Assembly (NCBI GenBank): GCA_019636215.1 | Contig: JAHBXZ010000007.1 | Span: forward strand, 159,353 to 223,352 | Length of the DNA stretch: 64,000 nt | Source of the DNA: Planctomycetota bacterium | Lineage (GTDB): Bacteria > Planctomycetota > UBA8742 > UBA2392 | Reading direction: 5' to 3' | Made by a program: the position numbers and the translations under genes | Notes under the pieces: generated by a model | Told to the model about the DNA's origin: nothing | The model's database searches: none | What the model saw: the letters and a program-made list of their open reading frames with translations, nothing else | In this document: piece by piece, positions 48,989 to 57,658 of the stretch | Numbering within the stretch: the first letter of the stretch is position 1 | Layout: every line of letters begins with the position of its first letter

Positions 48989-51181
48989 ATGGTCCACATC
49001 CCGGACGAAAACGATCCTGCCCCGCCGCCGCGCCCCGCGCCAAAATCGCCTTTGCCCGGCAAGCCCGGGGTTCCTCCGCAGCGACCCGCCACCGGTGAAA
49101 ACAAGCGCCCGCCAACCGGCGAAGCACGCATTCCAACCGGCGAGGCCAAGCGCCCGCCCACCGGCGAGCAGCCAGTCCGCAAGACCGGCCCTGTGAAGAT
49201 GCAGCCCGGCAGCAAGACCCCGACCCGGCCCGGCAACCCGCCGGGTGCGCCACGCGCCACCCAGATGCTTTCGCTGGAGCCGCCCAAGCGCAACAAGGGC
49301 CCGTCGCTGGCCAAAGATGTGCGCATTGATGCCCTTGGCGGCCCCAAGACCATCAGCCAGCGCAACAAGAACCTGATGGGCAACATTGGCCGCGAAAAAA
49401 CGCAGATCATGCAGCGCCAGCCCGGCCAGCCGCCTGCCCAGCCTCCGCTTTCGGGCGAGATCGGCCGTCCCTCATTGAAGAAGCCCGGTGACTCCGGCCG
49501 CGCCGTAGACCTTGGCGCCCAGAGTCGCCAGGAAATGGAAACCATGATGCGCCGCAAGGCCACGCGGCGTATCCCCAAGCCGGGCGGCGGGTTCATGTCT
49601 GATGACGCCCCGCTGGCCAGCATGGAATCCGGCCGCATGGCACCGGTGGCCCCGGGCGCGCCCGCCGCGCCTGCCGCGCCACGCCAGCCGCAGGACCCCG
49701 CCGCGCGCATTAACGTGCCGCCGCGTGTGGACATCCCGATCCCGCAGGGACCCGGTGTAAGCCGCAAGCAGGACGTCGCCCCGCCGCCGCTCAGCTCGCG
49801 CGCCAATACACTGGCCGGCGTTTCCGCCGAAGACCTGCTGGGCGACGAAGGCCGTCGCGTCCTTGAAGACATGCGCCGGCGCGAGGCCGAGGCCCGTGCC
49901 CGTGGCGATTACCGCGACACGCGCCGCGTGCGCCAGGGTGGCCAGGCCGCACCGATTCACCCCGGCACGCAGGACTCCCAGCGCCGGGGATTTGCCGACG
50001 CCGGTTTGCAGCAGCCCGCACCCGTGGAACCCGCAGCCAGCGACGAACTGGCCCCGCAGAATTTTCTGTCGGGCCCCACGGCGCCCCAGAATGTGGTGCA
50101 GACGCCGCAGCCGGTGTACGAGGAAGTTGTCGACACCACACAGCCCCCGCCACCGGACGACCTTGGCTATGAAAAGCCCGTGGATTTCGGCGACGCGGGC
50201 GGCGGCCAGGGGGCCTATGCCCCGGCGGCCGACGGCGGCACCGAGGAAAACCCGGTTGCCCGTGAATCCCAGGCCCACGATGAAATGGAGCAGCGCGCGG
50301 GCTATCTGCTGTGGCTGCAGGGCGTGATTACCAGTGAAGAAGTGGTAGAGGCCCTGAACCAGTCCGACGCCGAAGAACCCGTGCGCGAACTGCTGCTGAA
50401 CACCGGCTTTGCGGACCAGGTTACGCTGTATCGTTTCTTGGCCCGGCACGAGAGCCTGGCACCCGTGGATCTTTCGGTGGTCACCCCGTCCCAGCGCGCC
50501 CTGGCCACACTGCGCCCGGCGATTGCGCGGGCTTACCGCGTGATTCCGATTGCCAAGCTGGGCGAAATCCTGCTGGTTGCTGCGGCGTTTCCGTTTGACC
50601 CGCGCCGGCTGCTGGAACTGCGCCGCCTGACTGCCAGCAAGGTCAAGCTGTACGTCGCCACGGAAGAAGAAATCGACGCCGCGCTTGAACAGTACTACGG
50701 CGGTTCGGGCAAACCTGCCGTGGCCGTGGACGACAGCGACGAAAGCGACGTCGGCAGCGACGACAGCGTCACCGGCGAAGGCGAGGCCCTGGCGCAGAAG
50801 TACGACCCAACACTCAGCGGCGAAGATTCCGGCCTTTACGCCCCGCAGGACGAAAACGCCCCGCCACCGGCGGCCGATGTAGGCCTGGCCGAACTTGATT
50901 ACGACGGCGGCGGCGTGGGCAGCGACAGCGGCCGCGTGGATCGCCCGGTCCGCAGCAACGTGCGCGACACGCTGGACGACGCGGCTATTGCCGCCAGTGG
51001 CGACCTGGATGAATCCACCCTTGAGCAGGGTGCTGGCGCCACACAGAGTGACGATGAGCTTGACCTGGGTGCCCCGCCAGCCGAAGACAGCAACGGCGGC
51101 CAGGAAGATGAAGGCGCCCCGGACAGCGAAGATTCCGGTATCGACACAGGCCCGGAAGATCACGACCCGTTTAAGGAATAA
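48989..51181 (+). CDS. Large disordered protein with MshEN/GspE-N-like domain
   Basis: A 730-residue protein. ATG 48989 opens a Pro/Gly/Lys-rich region of about 430 residues with short repeats (RPPTGEARIPTGEAKRPPTGE-type units). A structured segment at about 435-570 reads YLLWLQGVITSEEVVEALNQ, then YRFLARHESLAPVDLSVVTP and the MshEN-like RAYRVIPIAKLGEILLVAAAFPFD ... VKLYVATEEEIDAALEQYYG. MshEN domains bind c-di-GMP or act in type II secretion/pilus ATPases; no ATPase follows. The last 150 residues are strongly acidic (DDSDESDVGSDD). Next to lepB, whose N-terminus has the same low-complexity style. Confidence 0.7.
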   Translation: MVHIPDENDPAPPPRPAPKSPLPGKPGVPPQRPATGENKRPPTGEARIPTGEAKRPPTGEQPVRKTGPVKMQPGSKTPTRPGNPPGAPRATQMLSLEPPKRNKGPSLAKDVRIDALGGPKTISQRNKNLMGNIGREKTQIMQRQPGQPPAQPPLSGEIGRPSLKKPGDSGRAVDLGAQSRQEMETMMRRKATRRIPKPGGGFMSDDAPLASMESGRMAPVAPGAPAAPAAPRQPQDPAARINVPPRVDIPIPQGPGVSRKQDVAPPPLSSRANTLAGVSAEDLLGDEGRRVLEDMRRREAEARARGDYRDTRRVRQGGQAAPIHPGTQDSQRRGFADAGLQQPAPVEPAASDELAPQNFLSGPTAPQNVVQTPQPVYEEVVDTTQPPPPDDLGYEKPVDFGDAGGGQGAYAPAADGGTEENPVARESQAHDEMEQRAGYLLWLQGVITSEEVVEALNQSDAEEPVRELLLNTGFADQVTLYRFLARHESLAPVDLSVVTPSQRALATLRPAIARAYRVIPIAKLGEILLVAAAFPFDPRRLLELRRLTASKVKLYVATEEEIDAALEQYYGGSGKPAVAVDDSDESDVGSDDSVTGEGEALAQKYDPTLSGEDSGLYAPQDENAPPPAADVGLAELDYDGGGVGSDSGRVDRPVRSNVRDTLDDAAIAASGDLDESTLEQGAGATQSDDELDLGAPPAEDSNGGQEDEGAPDSEDSGIDTGPEDHDPFKE

Positions 51182-51246
51182 CACCGGGGCGATGTGTCGC
51201 GGCCGGGCGTTGCGCGCACAAGCGCCATGCGGGATACTGTCAAGCG

Positions 51247-52797
51247 ATGATGCCGGACGAACGCAGCAACGATTTCTTCGGGCACCTTGACCAGCCGGCT
51301 CCGCCGACACCGCGACGCTTGCGCCGCCCCGACGAAGCTGATTTTTCAAGCGTCCCGGACCCTTTCGGCGATGGCCCGCCGTCGCCCCCGCCGGCCACGC
51401 CGCCCGGCGGCACCGCGCGCCCCGCGCCGCGGCCGCCCTCGGGGCAGGTCAAGGGCCCCGGCCTGAGCCCCGGCATTCCCAAGATCAACCAGACGCCGTC
51501 GCGCGAAGTTCCGCGCAGCGGCGTGGTGCTTACACCCGGCGGCATCAAGCGCGTCGACGACGCCCCCAAATCCGCCGCCCGGGCAAAGCCCCAGCCTCAG
51601 CCGGTGGCGCCGCCAGAGCCTGAATCCGGCATCATCGACGCCGCTGACGCCGACGAGCCAGCGGAGTTTCATGAACAAAGCCGCCAGCAGAACGACCAGG
51701 ATGACGTAAGCTGGGAAGAGTATGCCGCAAGCGGTTTTCCGGCCATGGCCGCCGAGGAATTCGGCGTAAAGACCAAAACCACCGACAGCGGCCGGATTGT
51801 GCCCGTGGCCGTGCGCAACGACCTGACGGAAGACGCGCTGAAGGGCAAGTCCATCAAGGACAAAGGCCGCACGCGCCGACCCACGGCCAAGGTCAAGGGC
51901 GGGGCGGCCCCGGCCGCGCCGCGCAGCTTCATGCAGCGCATCGGTGACAGCCTGCGCCTGACCCGGCCGAACTTTGACGAGTCCGAAGAGACCGAAGCCG
52001 GAACATCGACAGAGGAATCCTCCGGCGGCAAGGGCTTTGCAAAGTCCGGCAGCCAGCAGGGCAAGGGCGGCGCGCGCCGCAAGAAATCGCCGCTGCGCAT
52101 GGCCTGGGGCGTGGTGGTGGAGGCCGGCAAGATTTTCATGCTGGTGCTGCTGCTTCGCGCGTATGTGGTGCAGGTCAGCCAGGTGCAGGGCCCCAGCATG
52201 GAGCCCACCCTGCAGGGCGGCGACACCAGCAAGGGCGAGACCGCCGATCGCCTGGTGGTTGAACGCATTACGCCGCTGTTTGCCAGCCAGAAGCCGGGCG
52301 GCTGGGTGCGATACATACCCGACTTTCTGCGCCCCGAACTGAAGCACGGCGACATCATTGTGGTGCGCAGCCCCGAAGACCCAGGCGCCGAACTGGTCAA
52401 ACGGCTGATCGGCCTGCCCGGCGACACATTGAAGTTCGAGGAAGGCAGGCTGTGGCGCAAACCCGCCGGGGGCGCCGATTTCGCGGCTGTTGAGGAAAGC
52501 TACCTTGGCGCCGAAGAATTGCGCAACGAGGACGGCAGCTTTCGCAGTTACGGCCTGACCGGCGACCTTGGCAGTTTTGTGCGCGAGGGCGTGGAGATTG
52601 TGGTTCCGCCCGACCGCTTGTTCCTGATGGGCGACAACCGCACCCGCAGCAACGACAGCCGCCGCTGGCTGCAGATTGATGTCAACGTAAGCGACCCGCC
52701 GGGCGTAGACCGCCTGTGGGTTCACCTTAGCAGCGTCGAAGGAGTGGTGGTGTTCCGCATCTTCCCGTTCGACCGCATCTGGCCCCCCGTCAAGTAG
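51247..52797 (+). CDS. lepB: Signal peptidase I with ~280-residue N-terminal extension
   Basis: A 516-residue type I signal peptidase that removes signal peptides from exported proteins. After a Pro/Ala/Lys-rich disordered extension (residues 1-284), the usual single span (GVVVEAGKIFMLVLLLRAYVV) leads to the catalytic Ser317 in VQGPSMEPTLQG. The general-base Lys385 lies in ELVKRLIGLPGD, and box E is DRLFLMGDNRTRSNDSRRW. Typical bacterial enzymes are 250-320 residues and lack such an extension. ATG 51247 is one of two adjacent ATGs. Its stop overlaps that of the convergent beta-helix gene by 8 bp. Confidence 0.92.
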   Translation: MMPDERSNDFFGHLDQPAPPTPRRLRRPDEADFSSVPDPFGDGPPSPPPATPPGGTARPAPRPPSGQVKGPGLSPGIPKINQTPSREVPRSGVVLTPGGIKRVDDAPKSAARAKPQPQPVAPPEPESGIIDAADADEPAEFHEQSRQQNDQDDVSWEEYAASGFPAMAAEEFGVKTKTTDSGRIVPVAVRNDLTEDALKGKSIKDKGRTRRPTAKVKGGAAPAAPRSFMQRIGDSLRLTRPNFDESEETEAGTSTEESSGGKGFAKSGSQQGKGGARRKKSPLRMAWGVVVEAGKIFMLVLLLRAYVVQVSQVQGPSMEPTLQGGDTSKGETADRLVVERITPLFASQKPGGWVRYIPDFLRPELKHGDIIVVRSPEDPGAELVKRLIGLPGDTLKFEEGRLWRKPAGGADFAAVEESYLGAEELRNEDGSFRSYGLTGDLGSFVREGVEIVVPPDRLFLMGDNRTRSNDSRRWLQIDVNVSDPPGVDRLWVHLSSVEGVVVFRIFPFDRIWPPVK

Positions 52798-55700
52798 CCC
52801 GCCTGCGTAACCGCGCGGCAGCCCCCAGCAGCAGCAGGCCAAACCAGGCAAGACCCGCGCCGGGCCTGGCGGTGCAACCTTTTTCATCCTCAGTGGGGCC
52901 GCTGGCGCTGCCACCGGAAGGCGCCGGGAATACGGTGATGCTGAAGGCAAGGATCGCGTCCGGGCCTGCGCCATTGGCCGCCGTGAACGTAAGCAGGCCG
53001 GTGGTGCCGACATCGCTGCCCGCCGGCGTGCCGTACAGCATGCCCGTGGCACTGTTGAATGTCAGCCATGCGGGCAACGTTCCTCCGGTAAGGCTGATCA
53101 CCGGCGTGGGAAAACCGGTCACCTGGAAGACCTCGAAGTACGACTGGCCGGCAGTGACTGAGTTTGCATGGGATGACACAAACGCCGGGGGCGCGGGCAC
53201 GCCCACATGAAGCACCAGAACCTCCATGGCATCCGGGTACAACCCGTTGCTGGCCAGCACCGCCATGGTGTAGGTGCCGACGTCGGTGACGCCGGGCGTG
53301 CCTGAAAGTTCGCCCGTGGTGCTGTTCAGTGTCAGCCACGCCGGGGTGATCGGCACAATCGACCATGTGAACGCCGTTGGGTGGCCGGCGGCGACAAACA
53401 CATGGGTGTAAGGTATGCCGACGGCCGCGGTGTTGGGGGCAGGGGCAGAGACCATGGCCGGCGGCATCCCGGTGATCGTGATTTCAACGTACAGGGACAC
53501 CACATGGGTTCCGTCCGTGAACGTCACGACCCACACATGCACCCCCAAATCGGCCAGCACCGTGGGCAAGGCAGGGTACGCGCTGAGCAGGCGGCTGCTC
53601 GTGCCTGCCCCAAGCAGGAACGTGAAGCTGGCCGTAGAACCCGGCGGGCGTGAAAAGGCGGCAGCCCCGGTCAGCGTCACAGTCTGGCCCGAGTTCGGGT
53701 CAGCCAGCGTGGCGATGTCCCACGTTGGCGAGGTGCTGGCCAGCGCCCACACTGCATAGGGGTTCATCAGGATGCCGGTGCCGGGGGTGGCGCCGAACGA
53801 AGTGTGGCCCGGTGCCAGGTCCAGGATTTCTATCCGCACCTGGTACGACGTGTTGGATGTGCCATCGGCCAGCGTCACAATCCACACATAGGTTCCAGGT
53901 GCATTGGCTGGGTCGGGTGTCCCTGACCAGGCCAACGGATACGGAAACGCGGTTATCCCCGTAAGGTTGGCCGGCGGGTTAATGCCGGCAGGCGGCGTGC
54001 CCCCTTGTGGCCCGCCAAAGAACGCGGTCGTGATGTTCAGGGGGTCAGGCGTGGGGTCGCTGGCAGTCAGCACCGCATTGGCCAGCGCCACGCCCGGCGC
54101 CACAGACATGCCAAAATCAACCCCCGGCACAAATGCGCTGCCGGTCGGCGTTGTCAAGACACCGGGGTCGTTGGTGAAGGCCGATCCTGCGATGTAAATC
54201 GTAAACGGGTTGTCGTCGGGGTCGTTGCTTGCGATCTGCAACTCCAGCGTGTAAGGCGCACCCGTGGCCGCGCCGGTGGCCATGATGGTCACGGAAAATG
54301 TTGTGTCCGCCCCGGGAACAAGGATCGCGTGCATGGGCTGTGTCAGGCCGGAATTCACGGTGCCGACGCCCGTCGTTACGTTCTGGGACACCGCATTCGT
54401 TGGCAGTACCAGCCAGGCCAGCGCCGAAACGCGGTTGGCAATGTGGAATGTCAGCACACGCCCGGACGGCCCCACATTGATGCCCCCGACCACCTGCGGG
54501 TTGGCCAATGCCACTGTGCCCGTGTTGTCCCGGTACACGGCAATCTGCGCGCGAACTTCTACCGCGCCGATGTCGGTGCCATCACCGTTGGCCGGGTTGG
54601 CAATCGACGGCTCGTCCACCGGGCGCGAAAGGCCGCGCTGGTCAGTGGTCAGGCCGGGAACAAATTGCCCGCCGTCCACCGCCGGGCTGCCGGGCAGTGG
54701 TGCGTGGGTAAGTGTGTAGCCGCCGTTGTCCTGCAGCGGCCCAAGCTGCGGGTTGGTGTTGGGTTTGTCGTTGGGTCCGGTCAGGTTGCCGGTGCCGTCA
54801 CTGCAGATGTTGTTGTCCAGCGAGGTGAATGTGACACCGGCGCTTGAGTAAGCCGTGCCGATGTTGCTGTTGCCGGGGCCGGAGATGATGGTGTTCTTGA
54901 AGGTGACGAGGGTCTGATATGAGGTCGACACTCCATGAACGCTGATGGTCGTGCCTTGTCCGGAAGTGCCGCTTGCAGTGTTGCCGGTCAGTGTGCAGTT
55001 GACCAGGTTGACATGGTGTGGATGTGAAGTTTGGCTGGGGAAGTCCACATGAATTGCCGCGCCTTGCACGGTCGCGCTGCTATGGATGCCACTGAACGTG
55101 CAATTCAAAAGGTTTACGACAGACGGGCCGGTAGTGGGGTAAGCCGATCCTAATGAGTCAAAGTAGAGTCCACTGCCCTGGCCCATGGAGTTGCTGTGGA
55201 ACGTGCAGCCTGAAATCGTGCTGGTGGTGACCGGCGTGGCAATCAGCGTAAGTCCTCCCCCCCTGAAAGTGCAGTTCTGAATCTCTGCGTGGCCTGTGTG
55301 CACATGCAGCCCGTTGCCGCCGTTGCCGCTAAACACGCAACGATGCGCTCTCAGCATGTTGATGCCACTGCGGTAGACTCCGATTGTCGAATGGCCTTCG
55401 AACAGGCAGTCGTACAGCTGCAACTCGCCACCAGTAGCGCTGATGTGCGTACCGTAGCTCGCCGGGGAATTGTTGAGAAACTGGCAGTCAGTTGCGGTGA
55501 TTGCCGTGTTCGTATTGCCGGAAACGCCACTGCCACGGAAACTGCTTTGGCAGTCACGCACGGTGACCCATTGCAGATGCAGCACCGTCCATGTTCCGGC
55601 GACTCGAATGCCGCCGCCCTCAGAGGTCGACATGCCGTTTGCAATCGTGAGGTGCGAAATGGATGTCACCACCGGCACCGTGATGTTGATGCAGCGCACT

Positions 55701-55966
55701 GCGCCCTGCCCGGAAACAATGATGCCCGTCCCCGTGGCCGGCCCGAGTATGTTGACGTACTTGTCCAGCACCAGTTCCGACAGCAGCGGAATCGTCCCTG
55801 TCAGACCGGCCTGAAACACAATGTCGTCGCCATTGGACGCCGTTTGCAGTGCATCGCGCAGTGACCCGGCCCCGGAATCCTGCAGGTTGGTGACCGTCAC
55901 GGTTGCCGCTACAAGCGGGCCAGCAAGCGCCAGCATCGCGGCCGATAGCAGCAATCGAATTGGCAT
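52790..55966 (-). CDS. Beta-helix surface protein with Ig-like repeats and sorting tail
   Basis: A 1058-residue exported protein. ATG 55966, with GGAG 5 bp upstream, opens the signal peptide MPIRLLLSAAMLALAGPLVA. Residues about 25-470 form a right-handed beta-helix with Asn/Gly turns (ITATDCQFLNN, NLLNCTFSG and similar), closing in a choice-of-anchor-Q style end (DNGGYTLTHAPLPGSPAVDGG ... DQRGLSRPVD ... DIGAVEV). Several Ig/cadherin-like repeats follow, with phrases such as WLTLNSTTGELSGTPGVTDVGTYT recurring. The tail GCTARPGAGLAW ... LLLLGAAARLRRRAT is a Cys + span + Arg sorting signal. Likely attached to the outer surface; ligand unknown. Confidence 0.85.
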   Translation of the reverse strand: MPIRLLLSAAMLALAGPLVAATVTVTNLQDSGAGSLRDALQTASNGDDIVFQAGLTGTIPLLSELVLDKYVNILGPATGTGIIVSGQGAVRCINITVPVVTSISHLTIANGMSTSEGGGIRVAGTWTVLHLQWVTVRDCQSSFRGSGVSGNTNTAITATDCQFLNNSPASYGTHISATGGELQLYDCLFEGHSTIGVYRSGINMLRAHRCVFSGNGGNGLHVHTGHAEIQNCTFRGGGLTLIATPVTTSTISGCTFHSNSMGQGSGLYFDSLGSAYPTTGPSVVNLLNCTFSGIHSSATVQGAAIHVDFPSQTSHPHHVNLVNCTLTGNTASGTSGQGTTISVHGVSTSYQTLVTFKNTIISGPGNSNIGTAYSSAGVTFTSLDNNICSDGTGNLTGPNDKPNTNPQLGPLQDNGGYTLTHAPLPGSPAVDGGQFVPGLTTDQRGLSRPVDEPSIANPANGDGTDIGAVEVRAQIAVYRDNTGTVALANPQVVGGINVGPSGRVLTFHIANRVSALAWLVLPTNAVSQNVTTGVGTVNSGLTQPMHAILVPGADTTFSVTIMATGAATGAPYTLELQIASNDPDDNPFTIYIAGSAFTNDPGVLTTPTGSAFVPGVDFGMSVAPGVALANAVLTASDPTPDPLNITTAFFGGPQGGTPPAGINPPANLTGITAFPYPLAWSGTPDPANAPGTYVWIVTLADGTSNTSYQVRIEILDLAPGHTSFGATPGTGILMNPYAVWALASTSPTWDIATLADPNSGQTVTLTGAAAFSRPPGSTASFTFLLGAGTSSRLLSAYPALPTVLADLGVHVWVVTFTDGTHVVSLYVEITITGMPPAMVSAPAPNTAAVGIPYTHVFVAAGHPTAFTWSIVPITPAWLTLNSTTGELSGTPGVTDVGTYTMAVLASNGLYPDAMEVLVLHVGVPAPPAFVSSHANSVTAGQSYFEVFQVTGFPTPVISLTGGTLPAWLTFNSATGMLYGTPAGSDVGTTGLLTFTAANGAGPDAILAFSITVFPAPSGGSASGPTEDEKGCTARPGAGLAWFGLLLLGAAARLRRRAT

Positions 55967-56244
55967 GGCGCGCTCCATGGCCCGTGCGCCCTGCGCGCAA
56001 GGGTTCGAACACCATCACAAACAGTTGGCCTGCGAATTGTGTCAGGTTCGGGACACACTAAACAGACAATTCGCGCCAAATCGGGGCCCAGTTGCATACC
56101 TGACGGCGTTTCCGCCATCTGTGCAGATCGATGTCAACCTGCAGGGCCTCTGGCCTGCACGTGTGGCGGTGGTTGGTCGCCTTGCCCGGTTTGTGTCGCA
56201 TGGTGTTGTATGGTTTCTGTGTCGCACGAACACAGGAGCCCGCC

Positions 56245-56982
56245 ATGCCCGCGCGCAAGTCTTCGCTACAGGAGATGCCCCACTTTCCGGCCGTCATGAT
56301 GGCGCCCGAGTCACCGCTCAAGCAGCAGGTCATTGACCACGCCAACCGCATCATGGCCTCGCGCATGCAGCTGCTGGAAGACTCGCTGGCGCTGTCACAC
56401 ATCAGCATCAGGCGCGCCACGGCTTACATCAATGCGATCGTCGACCGCCCGCCGGAATCGCCCGATGCCCAGACACGCCGCGACCCGCACATGGTCAGCC
56501 TCTCCCAGGCCAACCGCGCCCAGGCCCGCCTGTCCGCCACAATGCGCGATATCGAACGCCTGCGCGAGGCCAGCTACCAGGAAGCCCGCGAGGCCGCATA
56601 CAGGCGCACACTGACCCGCGTGGGCCCAAGGTACTGGCCCAGCGAAGACCCCGATCTGCAGCCCAAAGGCGAAGCGCAAGAATCGCCCGAGGTGCCCGTG
56701 CCCGCGCCCGCGCCGGAGATTGTGTCGCTACCTGAGCTTGAGACACCGGAGCTTGAGGCACCGGCACCACAGGAAACCCCGGCCCCCGCGCCGTCCGGCA
56801 TCGACTACGAATCCATGCCGATGTCCAACCGGTTCTACGAGTTCGGCCAGGAACTCATGACCCGTTACGGCATTCCCAAGCACCGCCAGGCCCAGCTCAA
56901 CCGCCAGTGCAAGACCGAGCAATGGAAGCTGGGGCAATACAAGCGCGAGATCCAGAAACTCGAGCAAGAGATGAAGAAGTAA
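56245..56982 (+). CDS. Hypothetical coiled-coil protein
   Basis: A 245-residue protein from ATG 56245 with AGGAG upstream. The N-terminal 120 residues are helical and charged (LKQQVIDHANRIMASRMQLLEDSLAL ... LSATMRDIERLREASYQEAREAAYRRT). A Pro/Glu/Ala linker with ELETPELEAPAPQET repeats comes next, and the C-terminus is a second helix ending IQKLEQEMKK. No family recognised. It is divergent from the beta-helix gene over a 278-bp spacer that shows no gene. Confidence 0.7.
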   Translation: MPARKSSLQEMPHFPAVMMAPESPLKQQVIDHANRIMASRMQLLEDSLALSHISIRRATAYINAIVDRPPESPDAQTRRDPHMVSLSQANRAQARLSATMRDIERLREASYQEAREAAYRRTLTRVGPRYWPSEDPDLQPKGEAQESPEVPVPAPAPEIVSLPELETPELEAPAPQETPAPAPSGIDYESMPMSNRFYEFGQELMTRYGIPKHRQAQLNRQCKTEQWKLGQYKREIQKLEQEMKK

Positions 56983-57061
56983 GTTGGCGCAGCAGCGGCA
57001 CCGTTGTCAGCGCGAGTGTGTGTGAATCGGGCGCCGTCGAAGAAGTTGGCTGTGCCATCAA

Positions 57062-57271
57062 GCCCCCGAAGGGGGCGGCATGGAATAGCTCCGCCCGTAA
57101 GGGCGGAGAAAATGACGGGGCGCGTTGAGAACATGCGCGAGTCGCCTTGAGCCCCCGAAGGGGGCGGCATACTTGCCCGTGTGTCGCCCCCTGCGGGGGC
57201 TCTGGCCTGTGGGGGGCGGCGCATCCCCGCGCTCACGCGCGGGGCTAATCCATAGCGCCCCCTGCGGGGGC
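57062..57271. repeat. Array of GCCCCC(GAA/TGC)GGGGGC palindromes
   Basis: Four near-identical 15-mers: GCCCCCGAAGGGGGC at 57062-57076 and 57151-57165, and GCCCCCTGCGGGGGC at 57186-57200 and 57257-57271. Between them lie CTCCGCCC-GTAA-GGGCGGAG (57089-57108) and CCCCGCGC-TCAC-GCGCGGGG (57225-57244). The flanking GGCAT/GGCTC bases are also repeated. This is a REP-like cluster of a second type, distinct from the GCG-N3-CGC family at recA-alaS. Confidence 0.85.
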
Positions 57272-57310
57272 TCAAACGCGATGCCAACGTTCTCGACAGA
57301 GCCTGTGAAT

Positions 57311-57618
57311 CTGTGGACCAAAGCCGTTCTTTGCGGCTTTGCGTCTTTGCGTGAAACTATTTTTCGCACTACACCGCGCACAGGCAAAAGTGCCTGGGCC
57401 ACCGGGGGTTGGCAGTGATGGCCGTTATCCGTGTAAATCTGTGTCCATCTGTGGACCAAAGCCGTTCTTGGCGGCTTTGCGCCTTTGCGTGAAACTGTTT
57501 TTCGCACTACACCGCGCACAGGCAAAAGTGCCTATGCCACCAAGGGTCAGCAGCGATTACTGTTATCCGCGTAAATCCGTGTCCATCTGTGAACCAAAGC
57601 CGTTCTTCGCGTCAGGCA
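57311..57618. repeat. 138-bp tandem direct repeat, about 2.2 copies
   Basis: Units start at 57311, 57449 and 57587 (partial), each opening CTGTGRACCAAAGCCGTTCTT. The period is exactly 138 bp, with scattered substitutions between copies. Each unit contains ATCCGYGTAAATCYGTGTCC near its end. It lies in the 56983-57658 spacer with the palindromes and contains no credible gene. The spacing is too long for a CRISPR array. Confidence 0.88.
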
Positions 57619-57658
57619 GTTGCTCGCAACGATGACCGAAATGTGACAATCGGGGTTG

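Noticed and set aside
49472..53052. Two long reverse frames over the MshEN-like gene and lepB
   Set aside because: Shadows of low-complexity GC-rich coding sequence; no recognisable domains.
55980..56020. tRNA-like GGGTTCGAACACC string
   Set aside because: No acceptor or D-arm pairing could be built around it.
57311..57618. CRISPR array
   Set aside because: Repeat unit is 138 bp with only two full copies and no spacer-repeat alternation; no cas genes.
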